Position numbers and translations under genes: made by a program
Notes under the pieces: model-generated
The model's database searches: none
What the model was told of the DNA's origin: nothing
The model's input: only the letters and a program-made list of their open reading frames with translations
Source of the DNA: Sinorhizobium psoraleae
Lineage (GTDB): Bacteria > Pseudomonadota > Alphaproteobacteria > Rhizobiales > Rhizobiaceae
Length of the DNA stretch: 64,000 bases
Direction of reading: 5' to 3'
Assembly: GCF_013283645.1 (NCBI RefSeq)
Contig: NZ_JABEKV010000002.1
Location: forward strand, 1,433,798 to 1,497,797
In this document: in pieces, positions 35,378 through 44,275 of the stretch
Numbering within the stretch: the stretch's first letter is position 1
Layout: the number at the start of each line of letters is the position of its first letter

Positions 35378-36701
35378 GCGCCACCGTGCTCCTTTTCACC
35401 GGTTGCCGATCGACCGTCAACACGGCCGAGGATTGCAGATGCAGACCGTAGAGCGCGAACATGAACGTGAACCAGATCAGGTTTCCGCCTTCGAAGAACA
35501 ACGTCTCGAGGCCGGCATGGAAGATCGTGTAAAGCCAGATGCGAATGAACAGCCGCGTGAGATGTGAGTGCTCGCGATCCGGAGCGATCCGCGAGATGTC
35601 GCGAAGCGGTAGCAGAATGACCCAGATCAAGGTCAGGATCAGCCCTGGAAATCCGGTCATCAATGCGACGTCCAGGTAGGAATTGTGCCCATTGGCCGCG
35701 GCGACGGCCCACGTCTCCACCGAACCGCCGCTGTAGACCAATTCTTCCGTCTGCCAGAAGGCCCTGAAGCCATAGCCAAGCAACGGATGCTCCGCCAGCG
35801 CCGAGAAGGCGAAACGCCATATATCGGCTCGGTTCGTGAATGTCGCATCGATCCCAAGCCCGCTAATGAACTCACCGAGCGGGATGAAGACAGCCGAGCC
35901 GACGGCGAAGAGATTGAAGAGCCCGACACCGCCGACGGCAATCGGAATGCGCAGGAAAGGTGCATGCTCGAAAAGCCACGCGAGGATCAATATCGCGGGA
36001 AGCATCGCTGTCGAGGTCTTTCCACCGGTGTGGACGAGAAAGACGCAGCACAGTGCAATGATCGCGATGCCGGCGATGCGCGACCAGGTGTTCATGACGA
36101 AGAAACCGAAGAACGCACCAATCACCATCGCGGCGGCGGCGCTGTTCTTGTGCGGAAAGTGACCCCGCCACAATCCGGCGTTCATCGGTTCGCGCAGTTC
36201 TGACGCCTGGTGGATGGCAAGCAGCGGCTTAAAGAGGATGCCGTAATAGGCAACCGCCAGCATGATAAGTGTGCCAATCCCGAGCATCTTGGCGAAATGC
36301 CGTTCCGAGGCCGGCATCAATAGATAGATGCCGGCGTTTACCGCCATCATCACGCTGAGAACGACGCCCTTGATGCCGAGGGTCGGATGGGCGGAAATGA
36401 CCGAGACGAGAAGAAACCAGGTGAACAGGACAGCCAAAAGGACGCGCGGCTGCAGGATCGTATTCCGCATCGGATGAAGCACGCCGTAGCAAAGCGTGCC
36501 GGCGAAGAGAGCCAGGGATATAATCTGGTTCAGCCGACTGGAATTGCCAGCCGAAGGGTCCAGGATCGCCTCGCCCGTGAGGTCGACAAACGGGTCGATG
36601 GAGATCCACAGGAACAGGAACATCGCCATAAACAGAAAGGTTCCGGCGGGCGCCATCAGGCTCTCCGTAGACCGGGCCTCGCTGTAGCTGGCACTGCTCA
36701 T
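35370..36701 (-). CDS. O-antigen ligase/polymerase-like membrane protein
   Basis: This 443-residue protein has about ten to twelve hydrophobic helices and a large periplasmic loop near residues 300-350. The Wzy_C/WaaL-type motif RADIWRFAFSALAEHPLLGY followed by AANGHNSYLDVALMTGFPG is present. It therefore polymerises or ligates repeat units in the periplasm. The ATG at 36701 follows GGGAG. It sits right after the chain-length protein gene (14-bp gap), as expected for a Wzx/Wzy-type system. Confidence 0.85.
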   Translation of the reverse strand: MSSASYSEARSTESLMAPAGTFLFMAMFLFLWISIDPFVDLTGEAILDPSAGNSSRLNQIISLALFAGTLCYGVLHPMRNTILQPRVLLAVLFTWFLLVSVISAHPTLGIKGVVLSVMMAVNAGIYLLMPASERHFAKMLGIGTLIMLAVAYYGILFKPLLAIHQASELREPMNAGLWRGHFPHKNSAAAAMVIGAFFGFFVMNTWSRIAGIAIIALCCVFLVHTGGKTSTAMLPAILILAWLFEHAPFLRIPIAVGGVGLFNLFAVGSAVFIPLGEFISGLGIDATFTNRADIWRFAFSALAEHPLLGYGFRAFWQTEELVYSGGSVETWAVAAANGHNSYLDVALMTGFPGLILTLIWVILLPLRDISRIAPDREHSHLTRLFIRIWLYTIFHAGLETLFFEGGNLIWFTFMFALYGLHLQSSAVLTVDRQPVKRSTVAHA

Positions 36702-36715
36702 GCCTGCGGCTCCCT

Positions 36716-38311
36716 TTATCCGGCCGCCGGCCGCGGGCCGCGAACATACTTCCATGCGCCAAGGGTCAGCGCGGCGGCCACACCCACAAAGAGCCCCAAG
36801 ATCCCGCCGGCAATCAGGAGGATGAACGTCCGGGGCGGCCAGGTTCGGGAGTTCGGAGGCATAGCGCGCGAGATGACACGGACATTGGTCGCATCGATCT
36901 GCTGGCGCTCGGCGACCTGTTGCGCGCGGGTCAGATGCGTCTCGTAAATCGCCGCCTTTGCGCGGGCGTCGCGCTCGAGATCTCGCAGTTCGACCTGGGC
37001 CTCATTATCGGTGAAGACGTTCGACTTCTCGGCGCGTGCCTTGTTACGCAACGCGTCGAGCGCCGCTTGCTCCCGGTCGAAGTCGGCCTTCGCGCGCTCC
37101 AGTATGCGGCGGGCTTCCTCGTTCATGGCGGCTTCGAGCGTGGTTTGTTCGGACCGCGCGGAAACGAGGCGCGGGTGCCTGTCGCCATAGATGAGCCGCA
37201 TTGAACCGACCTGCTGCTGGAGCGCATTGTGCTGCTGCCGCAGGCTGGTCATGTTGGCGGATTCGAAAACCGAGGCGCTCGCGGTCTGCTTTTGGGCGAT
37301 GGCCAAGCGCATCTGCTTATAGCGCGTTTCCGCCTGGATGAAGCCCTGCTGGGCGGCCAAAACCTGGGTATTGAGCTCGCTGGAAAGCTGGTTGCTGACG
37401 AGCTCGCCGTTGCTGGACTGCAATCCACTCGAGCGCCGGAAATCCTCAACCTTCTTCTCGGCCGCCGTCACGTTGCGGCGCAGTTCGTCGAGGCGGGCGT
37501 TCAGGTTCTGGGCGACACGGCCGGCGCTTTCCGCAGCCGATTGGAAAAGCTCGGTTTCAAAGGCGTCGACGATCGCATCCGAGAGGACGACGGCCTTCTC
37601 CGGTTCTTCGCTCCAAACCTTCATGACAACAACGAAGGAGCGCTCCTCCCGCCGTGCCTCGACCCGCTCCGTAAGGGCGCGCATCACTGCCAGGTGCTTG
37701 TCGGCGTCTTGGTCGGCATCCGACAGGAACAGGTTCTTCAGAAAATCCAGCGGGGACGGTCTGACGAACTCAGCATCTTTCGTCAGCTGCAGCTTGTCGA
37801 TGACGCGCGCCAAAACGTTCCGCGACGTGAGAACCCTGAGCTTGCTTTCGACTTCCAGCAACTGCGCGTCGCGCTGCGGATTCGACGTGAAGACGTCGTC
37901 GCTGACGACGTTGAGGTTGGACGGGTCGACGACGATATCGGTATAGACGGTGTATCGCGGCGACGCCGTCAGCGCATAGGCAAGAGCGGCAGCGACGCAA
38001 AGGACCACGGCGATGACGATCCACCGCACGCCGTCACGCAGCCACAGGATGACATCATCGACGCCGATCTCGCCGAGCAGCTGAAGACGGGGGAGCCATT
38101 CGCCAACGGTCGCCGGGCGCGGCTGCGAGACCGGCGGCGACGGTGGAAGATCCGCTGCGCGGGAAGAAGTCCTGCGTTCTTCGAGAACCGTCGCCTCTTC
38201 TTCCTCCGGTGTTGGAACGAGATCAAGCAGCGAGCCTCCGCCAGAGCGAAGCCGCCGATAGCGTGTCTCAAGGCGTAATCCTTGTTCTTCGGGCTCGCTC
38301 CGCCGATACAT
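36716..38311 (-). CDS. Wzz/GumC-family polysaccharide co-polymerase
   Basis: This 531-residue protein controls chain length and export of the polysaccharide. It has membrane segments near residues 92-115 (VIAVVLCVAAALAYAL) and 500-522, with a long periplasmic coiled-coil-rich region between (residues 270-490). The C-terminus ends shortly after the second helix, so it lacks the tyrosine kinase domain found in ExoP-like proteins. No separate kinase or Wza gene is in this window. It is the first gene of the polymerase half of the operon. Confidence 0.87.
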   Translation of the reverse strand: MYRRSEPEEQGLRLETRYRRLRSGGGSLLDLVPTPEEEEATVLEERRTSSRAADLPPSPPVSQPRPATVGEWLPRLQLLGEIGVDDVILWLRDGVRWIVIAVVLCVAAALAYALTASPRYTVYTDIVVDPSNLNVVSDDVFTSNPQRDAQLLEVESKLRVLTSRNVLARVIDKLQLTKDAEFVRPSPLDFLKNLFLSDADQDADKHLAVMRALTERVEARREERSFVVVMKVWSEEPEKAVVLSDAIVDAFETELFQSAAESAGRVAQNLNARLDELRRNVTAAEKKVEDFRRSSGLQSSNGELVSNQLSSELNTQVLAAQQGFIQAETRYKQMRLAIAQKQTASASVFESANMTSLRQQHNALQQQVGSMRLIYGDRHPRLVSARSEQTTLEAAMNEEARRILERAKADFDREQAALDALRNKARAEKSNVFTDNEAQVELRDLERDARAKAAIYETHLTRAQQVAERQQIDATNVRVISRAMPPNSRTWPPRTFILLIAGGILGLFVGVAAALTLGAWKYVRGPRPAAG

Positions 38312-38450
38312 CCGTTTTTCCCCACGCGTGCCCTTGGAGCCACCAAAGAGCGTCCTGCGTACCCCGCATCGATTGTTAAGAATTAGGCCCGCACGGTGAA
38401 TATTCCGTTAAGTGCTACTTGTGGTCGGTAACCTTCCACGGCTCCTCGAG

Positions 38451-38505
38451 CTTGAAACCACGCAGTTCCGGACGGAAAGCCGCTGCGCACCTTTCCTGGA
38501 TTGCT
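38451..38505. repeat. dispersed palindromic repeat (type 2), copy B
   Basis: This copy reads GAAACCACGCAGTTCCGGAC and onward, with the TTCCGGACGGAA inner palindrome and a TTTCCTGGATTGCTTC right arm. It ends at the stop codon of the GNAT-like gene (38506). It fills most of the gap to the Wzz/GumC gene and may act as an mRNA 3'-end structure. Confidence 0.7.
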
Positions 38506-39654
38506 TCAGAAATCCGTTAGCAGCCTGCTCCAGCTCTCCGACGCAAGGCCGCCGATATAGATGTCATTGCGCAATACCGCCTCCTTGAGATCGGCGTGAC
38601 GCGTGACCATGCAGAAATAGCCCCTATGGCGGAAGGATAGCCACCGCTGGCGCGATATGGCGTTCATCAGGAAGGGCTGTGCCATGCCGACGGCAGCGGC
38701 GTAACCTTCGCGATCGAGTGAGGCAAACAATTCGGCGGTGACGTCGAATTCGCGGCCCTCCTCGCATAACACGTTCAGCACATTGGCAATGCCGTTCTCG
38801 TTGCCGAAGAAGAGGAATGCACCAACGGTCCGTCCGCCTTCACAAATCACTTTCCTGCATTGCAGCGTCCCGAGACTTCTGTTCAAGGAGGCGACGCCGG
38901 CGAGCCAATCAAACTCCGATCTCGACCAGCTGGGGCGGACCGGGAAACGCTCCAGCATCGGTCCTGCGCATTGGCGAAACTCCTCGAGACTTGCCGCCCG
39001 CGTCTCATATCCCGGCACCGAAGCCGGTTTCGTCGACGGCTTTCGCCAGCGCAGCGCGCGATCGGCCAATGCGAGAGCACCAGTGACGGCGCGCGACCGC
39101 AATAGCGGAACTCGCCGGCTCGCAAGGACAGCGCCCGCGACGAACGGCCGAAACGAGCGTCGCCATTCGAGACTCTGGATGGGCAGAACGACGCCTCCGC
39201 CAGCAACCCAGTGATCGGCACTCACCGGAGAGGAGTTGTCCGAAAAGCACATCTCCTGGCGCGCGGCGCGCATCATGCGGGCAAGCCGCGCCGCGCCGAC
39301 TGCTCCGGCTCTGCCGTCCGCCATGAAGGCGCAGAGGAGCCGGGCCACAGTGGGACGGCCGTGAACCACGAAGCCGATCGGAACGGAAAGGATCGCACTG
39401 TCGATGTCGCCCGCACCATTCTCGTGCACGACACTCCCGCACTCCGGAGTGTAATGGGGACTGCCGAAGAAGACGGTCTCCAGGTAGCGCCCGAGATCTT
39501 CCCCCGTCTCGCAGTCGCTCTCGCGGAAGATCTTGTTGAACATTTTGCCGATCGTGGGGATATCGCCGCGCTCCATGGCCCTGATGCCGGCCGGGCGGCA
39601 CAGGTCGGTTTCAGCGGTCGTGAAGGTCTGGACGTCCCGTGCTTCAGCCTTCAT
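38506..39654 (-). CDS. GNAT-like acyltransferase, paralogue 1
   Basis: This 382-residue protein is related along its length to the protein at 42017-43129. Shared features are an N-terminal GNAT-like start (IRAMERGDIPTIGKMFNKIF against IRPLETADIPAVAGLFQRVF), a central region, and the ending LASESWSRLLTDF against LAGEHWSRLIGGRF. It may hold two GNAT-like half-domains. I infer transfer of an acyl group to a sugar amine or hydroxyl during polysaccharide synthesis. Its start overlaps the flippase stop by 11 bp, tying it to repeat-unit export. Confidence 0.65.
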   Translation of the reverse strand: MKAEARDVQTFTTAETDLCRPAGIRAMERGDIPTIGKMFNKIFRESDCETGEDLGRYLETVFFGSPHYTPECGSVVHENGAGDIDSAILSVPIGFVVHGRPTVARLLCAFMADGRAGAVGAARLARMMRAARQEMCFSDNSSPVSADHWVAGGGVVLPIQSLEWRRSFRPFVAGAVLASRRVPLLRSRAVTGALALADRALRWRKPSTKPASVPGYETRAASLEEFRQCAGPMLERFPVRPSWSRSEFDWLAGVASLNRSLGTLQCRKVICEGGRTVGAFLFFGNENGIANVLNVLCEEGREFDVTAELFASLDREGYAAAVGMAQPFLMNAISRQRWLSFRHRGYFCMVTRHADLKEAVLRNDIYIGGLASESWSRLLTDF

Positions 39655-40966
39655 GCACCATCCTTGCCGGAAGTTCCGGCCGACCGGCCTGCTCCCTGTC
39701 GCGGCGCACGAAATGCAGGAACAGGCTCCATGCGGAGACAACCATCGCAATCTCGATCACATAGAACGAAACGAATGTGCCGAGAGGCGGTGCATACCAG
39801 CTCGCCCAGGCGGCCAGTGCGGCCCCTGCCACACTGCCAAGTCCCATGACTGTTGCGCGGCCAGCGTGGTACCCCGAGGCGCCGAGTGCTTCCACCGCAA
39901 CCGACCAAATCGCCATCGGCACGACGACCCAGCAAAGAGTCCTGACGAAAGCGACGAGAGAAATGTAATCCTTGCCGAACAGATAGGGCAGGATTGGCGC
40001 CAGCACGAAAACCACCACCGCCGCCGCGATGCTTATGCCGGTGGCGGCGAGGAGCACCTTTCGCACCCGCTCCAGCGCATGGTGCAGCCCAGCCGCGGAA
40101 ATTCTGGCCGAACCGGGGTAGATGAGGCGATGGAGCGCCTCGACGGAAAGATAGCTGCTCTCCAGCATCCGGCGTGCAACGCTGTAGCTCGAAACGATCT
40201 CGGCCGTCGCCACGAGACTCAACACGAGCAGGTCGGCGTTCTGGCGTACCGCGCGCAGGATAAACGGAATGCTGAAATAAAGGCCTTGCGGCATTTCCTC
40301 ACGAACGATGCAATAGCGCGGCTTACCCAAGCCTCTGATGGCCCACATGCAGGCCAAAGCCACCAGAACGTGGCATATGAACTGCCAAACAGCCCATGAC
40401 GCGACCGTGGCGACACCGAAGGCAACACAGGCGAGCGCGGCCGCGGCCGTCCGTGCAACCGCGAACCCAACCACGACCATGTTCGCCGAAGCGAAATCCG
40501 AATGGGCAAGAAAGATCTGCTCCACCAGGACGATGATGCGAACCAGCACCACGTTGGTCACGAGCATCAGCGTGATCGCCGCGAAATTCATCAGCGGATC
40601 GGCGGAAAGCGTAAGGAAGAACGGCAGGACCACGGCTCCGATCAGAACCAGCGCCGCACCGCTTGCCGCCGTCAGGATGATGTTATGGCCAAGCATTTGC
40701 GGATACATGGTGCGGTCGCGCGCGACCCGGCGCACGAGGCACTCCATGGCACCGAGCCCGCACAAATGAACAGCAATGTTGGCGACCGCGGTAATCGCCA
40801 CGAAGACGCTGAATTCATGCACGCCGAGCCAGCGGGCGAGAATGGCGAAGGTCAGAAGCTGCGCAGCGGATCCGATGACGAGACTGCCGCCCGACGCAAT
40901 ATAGGACAGCAGCATCGGCAGAAATGGCTTGTACCTGCCCGGTTCCGTTGCGCATTCCGAAGCCAT
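39644..40966 (-). CDS. Wzx-type polysaccharide flippase (MATE/MOP superfamily)
   Basis: This 440-residue protein has about twelve hydrophobic helices in the arrangement of polysaccharide flippases (LLSYIASGGSLVIGSAAQLL at the N-terminus). It should turn the lipid-linked repeat unit to the periplasmic side for the polymerase encoded 3 kb downstream. I chose the ATG at 40966 (MASECATEPG). It is the first gene of the minus-strand polysaccharide unit, divergent from the methyltransferase gene. Confidence 0.85.
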   Translation of the reverse strand: MASECATEPGRYKPFLPMLLSYIASGGSLVIGSAAQLLTFAILARWLGVHEFSVFVAITAVANIAVHLCGLGAMECLVRRVARDRTMYPQMLGHNIILTAASGAALVLIGAVVLPFFLTLSADPLMNFAAITLMLVTNVVLVRIIVLVEQIFLAHSDFASANMVVVGFAVARTAAAALACVAFGVATVASWAVWQFICHVLVALACMWAIRGLGKPRYCIVREEMPQGLYFSIPFILRAVRQNADLLVLSLVATAEIVSSYSVARRMLESSYLSVEALHRLIYPGSARISAAGLHHALERVRKVLLAATGISIAAAVVVFVLAPILPYLFGKDYISLVAFVRTLCWVVVPMAIWSVAVEALGASGYHAGRATVMGLGSVAGAALAAWASWYAPPLGTFVSFYVIEIAMVVSAWSLFLHFVRRDREQAGRPELPARMVHEG

Positions 40967-41160
40967 TACGATCTGCCTTTGACGACTACCTGACGTTGTG
41001 CGCGGCATTCGGGCGGACGCGTGGTCCGCGCGGTCACCGGCATCGACCGCCGCGAACACTACCAAGCAGAAATGATTGCGCGGTTAACATACTCGCTTCA
41101 ATTGCATTTCAGCTTCCGTTTACCTGGATGCGATAGTGTCGCGGCGATCTGATTTTCCAT

Positions 41161-41264
41161 CTACAGCGCCGCGCGTCCTAAGACGCGCAAAGGACGCTGT
41201 AGCACTTTGAATTTCTGCATGTTTTTGTCCTTAAACCGGCTCCGATTTAAGGAAACATGCAGCA
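41161..41264. repeat. RIME-type intergenic mosaic element, copy 1
   Basis: Two large palindromes stand side by side: 41161-41202 (arms CTACAGCG and CGCTGTAG with inner GCGCGTCCTAAGACGCGC) and 41215-41262 (arms CTGCATGTTT and AACATGCAG with inner CCTTAAACCGGCTCCGATTT). This two-palindrome layout of about 105 bp fits the Rhizobium-specific intergenic mosaic element RIME1, as I recall it. The ribosome site of the methyltransferase gene starts directly after it, so the element forms that gene's 5' leader. Confidence 0.8.
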
Positions 41265-41282
41265 GCAAACGAAGGAGCGTTC

Positions 41283-42020
41283 GTGCAGCAGGCCCATGAT
41301 CATTTGCGCGGCAATCATGCAGGCGGCCCTTCGGCTCGGCTCGTTCGGTTTATGGACGTCGAGCTCGAACTGGGACCGGACGTCCTGGTGCCCAGAGAAG
41401 AAACCGAGCTCCTCGGACGCCGCGCCGCGGCTGTCCTTCGCAATCTCGGCGCAGAAGCCACAGTCATCGACATGTGCTGCGGCTCGGGCAATCTTGCCTT
41501 GGGTATCGCGGCGGACATTCCCTCCGCATGGGTATGGGGCGCGGACCTGACGGACAGCACCGTGGCGCTTGCCCGCCGAAACGTCGAGCGTCTGGCGCTT
41601 CAGGAACGCGTGACCATTCGGCAAGGCGATCTTTTCGCGGCGCTCGAAGGCGACGGCCTGGAAGGCGCGGTCGACCTGATCGTCTGTAACCCTCCTTACA
41701 TCTCGACATCGCGTCTCGAAAGCGACAGCGCCCATCTCCTCGCAACCGAACCGCGGGAAGCCTTCGACGGGGGGCCCTACGGCATATCCATCCATCAGCG
41801 GCTGGTGCGCGAGGCCATCGCCTTCCTGAAGCCCGGTGGCTGGCTGCTGTTCGAGTTCGGAGAGGGACAGGAGCGGCAGGCGACCGCGCTCCTCGCCCGA
41901 ACCAAGGCTTATGGCGCCGTCACATTTGCCATGGACGCGACAGGCAAGCCGCGCGTCGCACTTGTGCAGAAACTCGAAAGCCCCGCCAACGGGTCCGCAG
42001 GCGAAGGACGCGGCAGATGA
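41283..42020 (+). CDS. PrmC/HemK-like SAM-dependent methyltransferase
   Basis: This 245-residue protein has a class I methyltransferase fold. Motif I is VIDMCCGSGNLALGIA, an acidic motif II lies in WGADLTDSTVALAR, and the NPPY motif (LIVCNPPYIS) marks N-methyltransferases of the HemK/PrmC type that modify amide nitrogen. It lacks the PrmC N-terminal recruitment domain, so a small-molecule or polymer-bound amide is possible as substrate. The GTG start follows AAGGAG. It overlaps the second GNAT-like gene by 4 bp. In a locus with amidotransferase genes, methylation of an amide is an attractive inference. Confidence 0.82.
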   Translation: MQQAHDHLRGNHAGGPSARLVRFMDVELELGPDVLVPREETELLGRRAAAVLRNLGAEATVIDMCCGSGNLALGIAADIPSAWVWGADLTDSTVALARRNVERLALQERVTIRQGDLFAALEGDGLEGAVDLIVCNPPYISTSRLESDSAHLLATEPREAFDGGPYGISIHQRLVREAIAFLKPGGWLLFEFGEGQERQATALLARTKAYGAVTFAMDATGKPRVALVQKLESPANGSAGEGRGR

Positions 42021-43129
42021 GCGATATCCGTCCTCTGGAGACGGCCGACATTCCGGCCGTCGCCGGGCTGTTCCAGAGGGTATTTCGCAACGGCGAAACC
42101 GCGTCGCCTGCCTTCATCGACTATCTTCGCCAGCTCTACCTGGAATCGCCCGGATGCGACCCGGAGATCTCGCCGCTCGTATACGTCAACGGCGAAGGAC
42201 GCATTTCCGGCTTCGTCGGCGTGAACGCCCTGCCGATGACCTTCAATGGCAGGCGATTGCGCGCCGCGATCTGCGGTTCGCTGATGGTCGAAGGGCGAGA
42301 GGGCGACCCGCTGGCCGGCGCGAGACTTCTCAAGGCTTTTCTCGCCGGCCCGCAGGATCTTTCCTTCAGCGAAACCGCAAGCGAGATTTCCGCGCAAATG
42401 TGGACAAAACTTCGCGGCATCGCGCTACCGCAATACAGCCTCGATTGGGTGCGGGTCGTGCGGCCCTCGGCTTTCGCGCTCGATCTCGTCGCAAGTCGCA
42501 TCCGTCCCGCCCGCCTGCTGAGCCCGCTGGCACGCTCGATCGACCAAATTTATCGCAGCAGGATGGACCGCGATGACTTGCGCTGGTCCGGATTGCCGGA
42601 AAGCCCGCCTGTCCGCGGAACATTGCAGGCCGCCGACATCGATCGGCAGGCCTTCGCCGGCCTCTTCGAGCGGCTGACGGCGCAGTTCGCGCTCCGGCCC
42701 GACTGGGCTGCGGGTCAGCTCGATCGTGTATTGGCGGATGCCGTCGACAAGCCGGATTATGGCGAACCCGTCTTCGCCGCCGTTACCGCTCGCGGCGGAA
42801 CGCCGGTGGGTGCGTTTTTCTACCATGCGCGCGCCGGCGGCATCGCCCGGGTGCTCCAGGTCCTTGCCGCGCCGGGGCAAGCCGGGACCGTCATCGACTG
42901 CCTTATCGAACATGCCGCCGCACGTGGCGCCGCAGCTTTGCGTGGCCGAACCCAGCCAGCCCTGCTGGAAGCGATGCTTGGCCGTCGCATCGGTTTCGTC
43001 CATGCCGCCTCGACCGTCATCCATTCCCGCGACGGAGAACTTGTCGAAGCCTTCCGCAATGCGCAAGGCTTCATGAATGGGCTGGCGGGTGAGCACTGGA
43101 GCCGGCTGATCGGCGGACGCTTCGACTAG
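42017..43129 (+). CDS. GNAT-like acyltransferase, paralogue 2
   Basis: This 370-residue protein is the paralogue of the protein at 38506-39654. It starts with a GNAT-like strand-helix (SDIRPLETADIPAVAGLF) and has a second possible acyltransferase half around residues 230-350 (VGAFFYHARAGGIARVLQVL). It is translationally coupled to the PrmC-like methyltransferase by an ATGA overlap. I infer acyl transfer from the acyl carrier protein or CoA to a sugar. A palindromic element begins inside its stop codon. Confidence 0.65.
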   Translation: MSDIRPLETADIPAVAGLFQRVFRNGETASPAFIDYLRQLYLESPGCDPEISPLVYVNGEGRISGFVGVNALPMTFNGRRLRAAICGSLMVEGREGDPLAGARLLKAFLAGPQDLSFSETASEISAQMWTKLRGIALPQYSLDWVRVVRPSAFALDLVASRIRPARLLSPLARSIDQIYRSRMDRDDLRWSGLPESPPVRGTLQAADIDRQAFAGLFERLTAQFALRPDWAAGQLDRVLADAVDKPDYGEPVFAAVTARGGTPVGAFFYHARAGGIARVLQVLAAPGQAGTVIDCLIEHAAARGAAALRGRTQPALLEAMLGRRIGFVHAASTVIHSRDGELVEAFRNAQGFMNGLAGEHWSRLIGGRFD

Positions 43130-43230
43130 AGCATCCCGTTTTCAGGTGGAATCATCGAAGCGGATAAGATGCTCTAGAATCAAGTGTTAGAGCGTCCTTT
43201 GTGCGTTCATTTGAACGCACGGCGCTCTAG
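43128..43230. repeat. double-palindrome intergenic element between convergent genes
   Basis: Two hairpins are visible: 43128-43176 with AGAGCATC against GATGCTCT, and 43189-43229 with AGAGCGTCC...GTGCGTTC against GAACGCAC..GGCGCTCT. The second is similar in layout to the first palindrome of RIME elements in this window but with a different core. It lies between the convergent GNAT-like and nadE-like genes and could end transcription from both sides. Confidence 0.65.
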
Positions 43231-43264
43231 ATCAAGCGGCAGCCACACGCCTCACGACTTGGCC

Positions 43265-44275
43265 CTATTCGTGGCCGATTTCCTCGACCGCATGAACGAG
43301 CTGCGGGCCCAGGTGAAGGTATCGGGTCGCCTTGCGCTTGGCGGCGATATCCGCCCAGACGCGTTCGACCTGGATCGCTGTCAGTTGCGCCGCGCGGGCG
43401 ACCTCCTCGGCGCTGACGCCGTTGTTGAGACCGTAGAGGCAAAGGTCCATGCGGTCGTAGGGGAGCGAGAAGTAAAACTCCTCCTGCGTCTGCTCGAGCG
43501 AATAGGTATCCGTCGTCGGCGGCCTGCGCCGGATTTCCTCGGGGACGCCGAGATGGGCGGCAAGCGCATAGACTTGTGACTTGTAAAGGTGGGCAATCGG
43601 CTTGACGTCCGCCGCCCCGTCGCCGTTCTTGACGAAGAAACCCTGGTCGTATTCCAGTCTGTTCGGCGTTCCGAGAACGGCGAAATTCAGCCGGTCGGCG
43701 TGGTAATACTCGATCTGCTTGCGGGTCCGCTGCTTCATGTTCGTCGCGGCGACGATGCCGAGGTAGACGGAGGGCGGCATGCGCAATTTCATCTGCCTTC
43801 CCTCCGGATCCTGCACGACCAGCGAGGAGATGTTGTAGCCGTCGCCCTCGAGCGCATTGGCGATGACTATCTTCGATGCCCAGCCCGGCCCATAGTCGGG
43901 AACAAGCTCTCGAATGAAGGCGTCGCGGCGTTCGTAGCAGCCCATCGCCGCGAGTGTTGGTCCGATATCCTCGATAACCGCCTCGACGTCGAAGGTTTCC
44001 GCTACCAGCCGGCCGAGGCGAAGGCTCTCCGGATCGGAGTCGTTTTCCGGCATGAACAGACAGAAGACGTTCCTGGCACCGACGGCCCGTGCGGCCAGTG
44101 CCACCGAGACACTCGAATCGATACCGCCGGAAAGACCGAGCACGAGACCGCGCTTGCGCATGCCGCGCAGTTGCGCGCGCAGCCCCGCGACGATGCGGTC
44201 TGTCTCTGCGGCCGCATCGATCTTCAAGCTGTCGGCCGAGAAAGCAAATTTATCCTGATCCGGGCGGATGTTCAT
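43265..44275 (-). CDS. NadE-like ammonia-dependent NAD synthase/amide synthase
   Basis: This 336-residue protein belongs to the NAD synthase family of PP-loop ATP pyrophosphatases. The P-loop SGGIDSS, the MPENDSDPES stretch and the FVKNGDGAADVKPIAHLYKS stretch are present. It lacks a glutaminase domain, which many rhizobial housekeeping NadE proteins have. The region after RRPPTTDTY differs from classical NadE, where KPPTADL is usual. It overlaps the ligase gene by 4 bp. It could be a second NAD synthase or an amide-forming enzyme of the decoration pathway; the context favours the latter. Confidence 0.8.
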   Translation of the reverse strand: MNIRPDQDKFAFSADSLKIDAAAETDRIVAGLRAQLRGMRKRGLVLGLSGGIDSSVSVALAARAVGARNVFCLFMPENDSDPESLRLGRLVAETFDVEAVIEDIGPTLAAMGCYERRDAFIRELVPDYGPGWASKIVIANALEGDGYNISSLVVQDPEGRQMKLRMPPSVYLGIVAATNMKQRTRKQIEYYHADRLNFAVLGTPNRLEYDQGFFVKNGDGAADVKPIAHLYKSQVYALAAHLGVPEEIRRRPPTTDTYSLEQTQEEFYFSLPYDRMDLCLYGLNNGVSAEEVARAAQLTAIQVERVWADIAAKRKATRYLHLGPQLVHAVEEIGHE

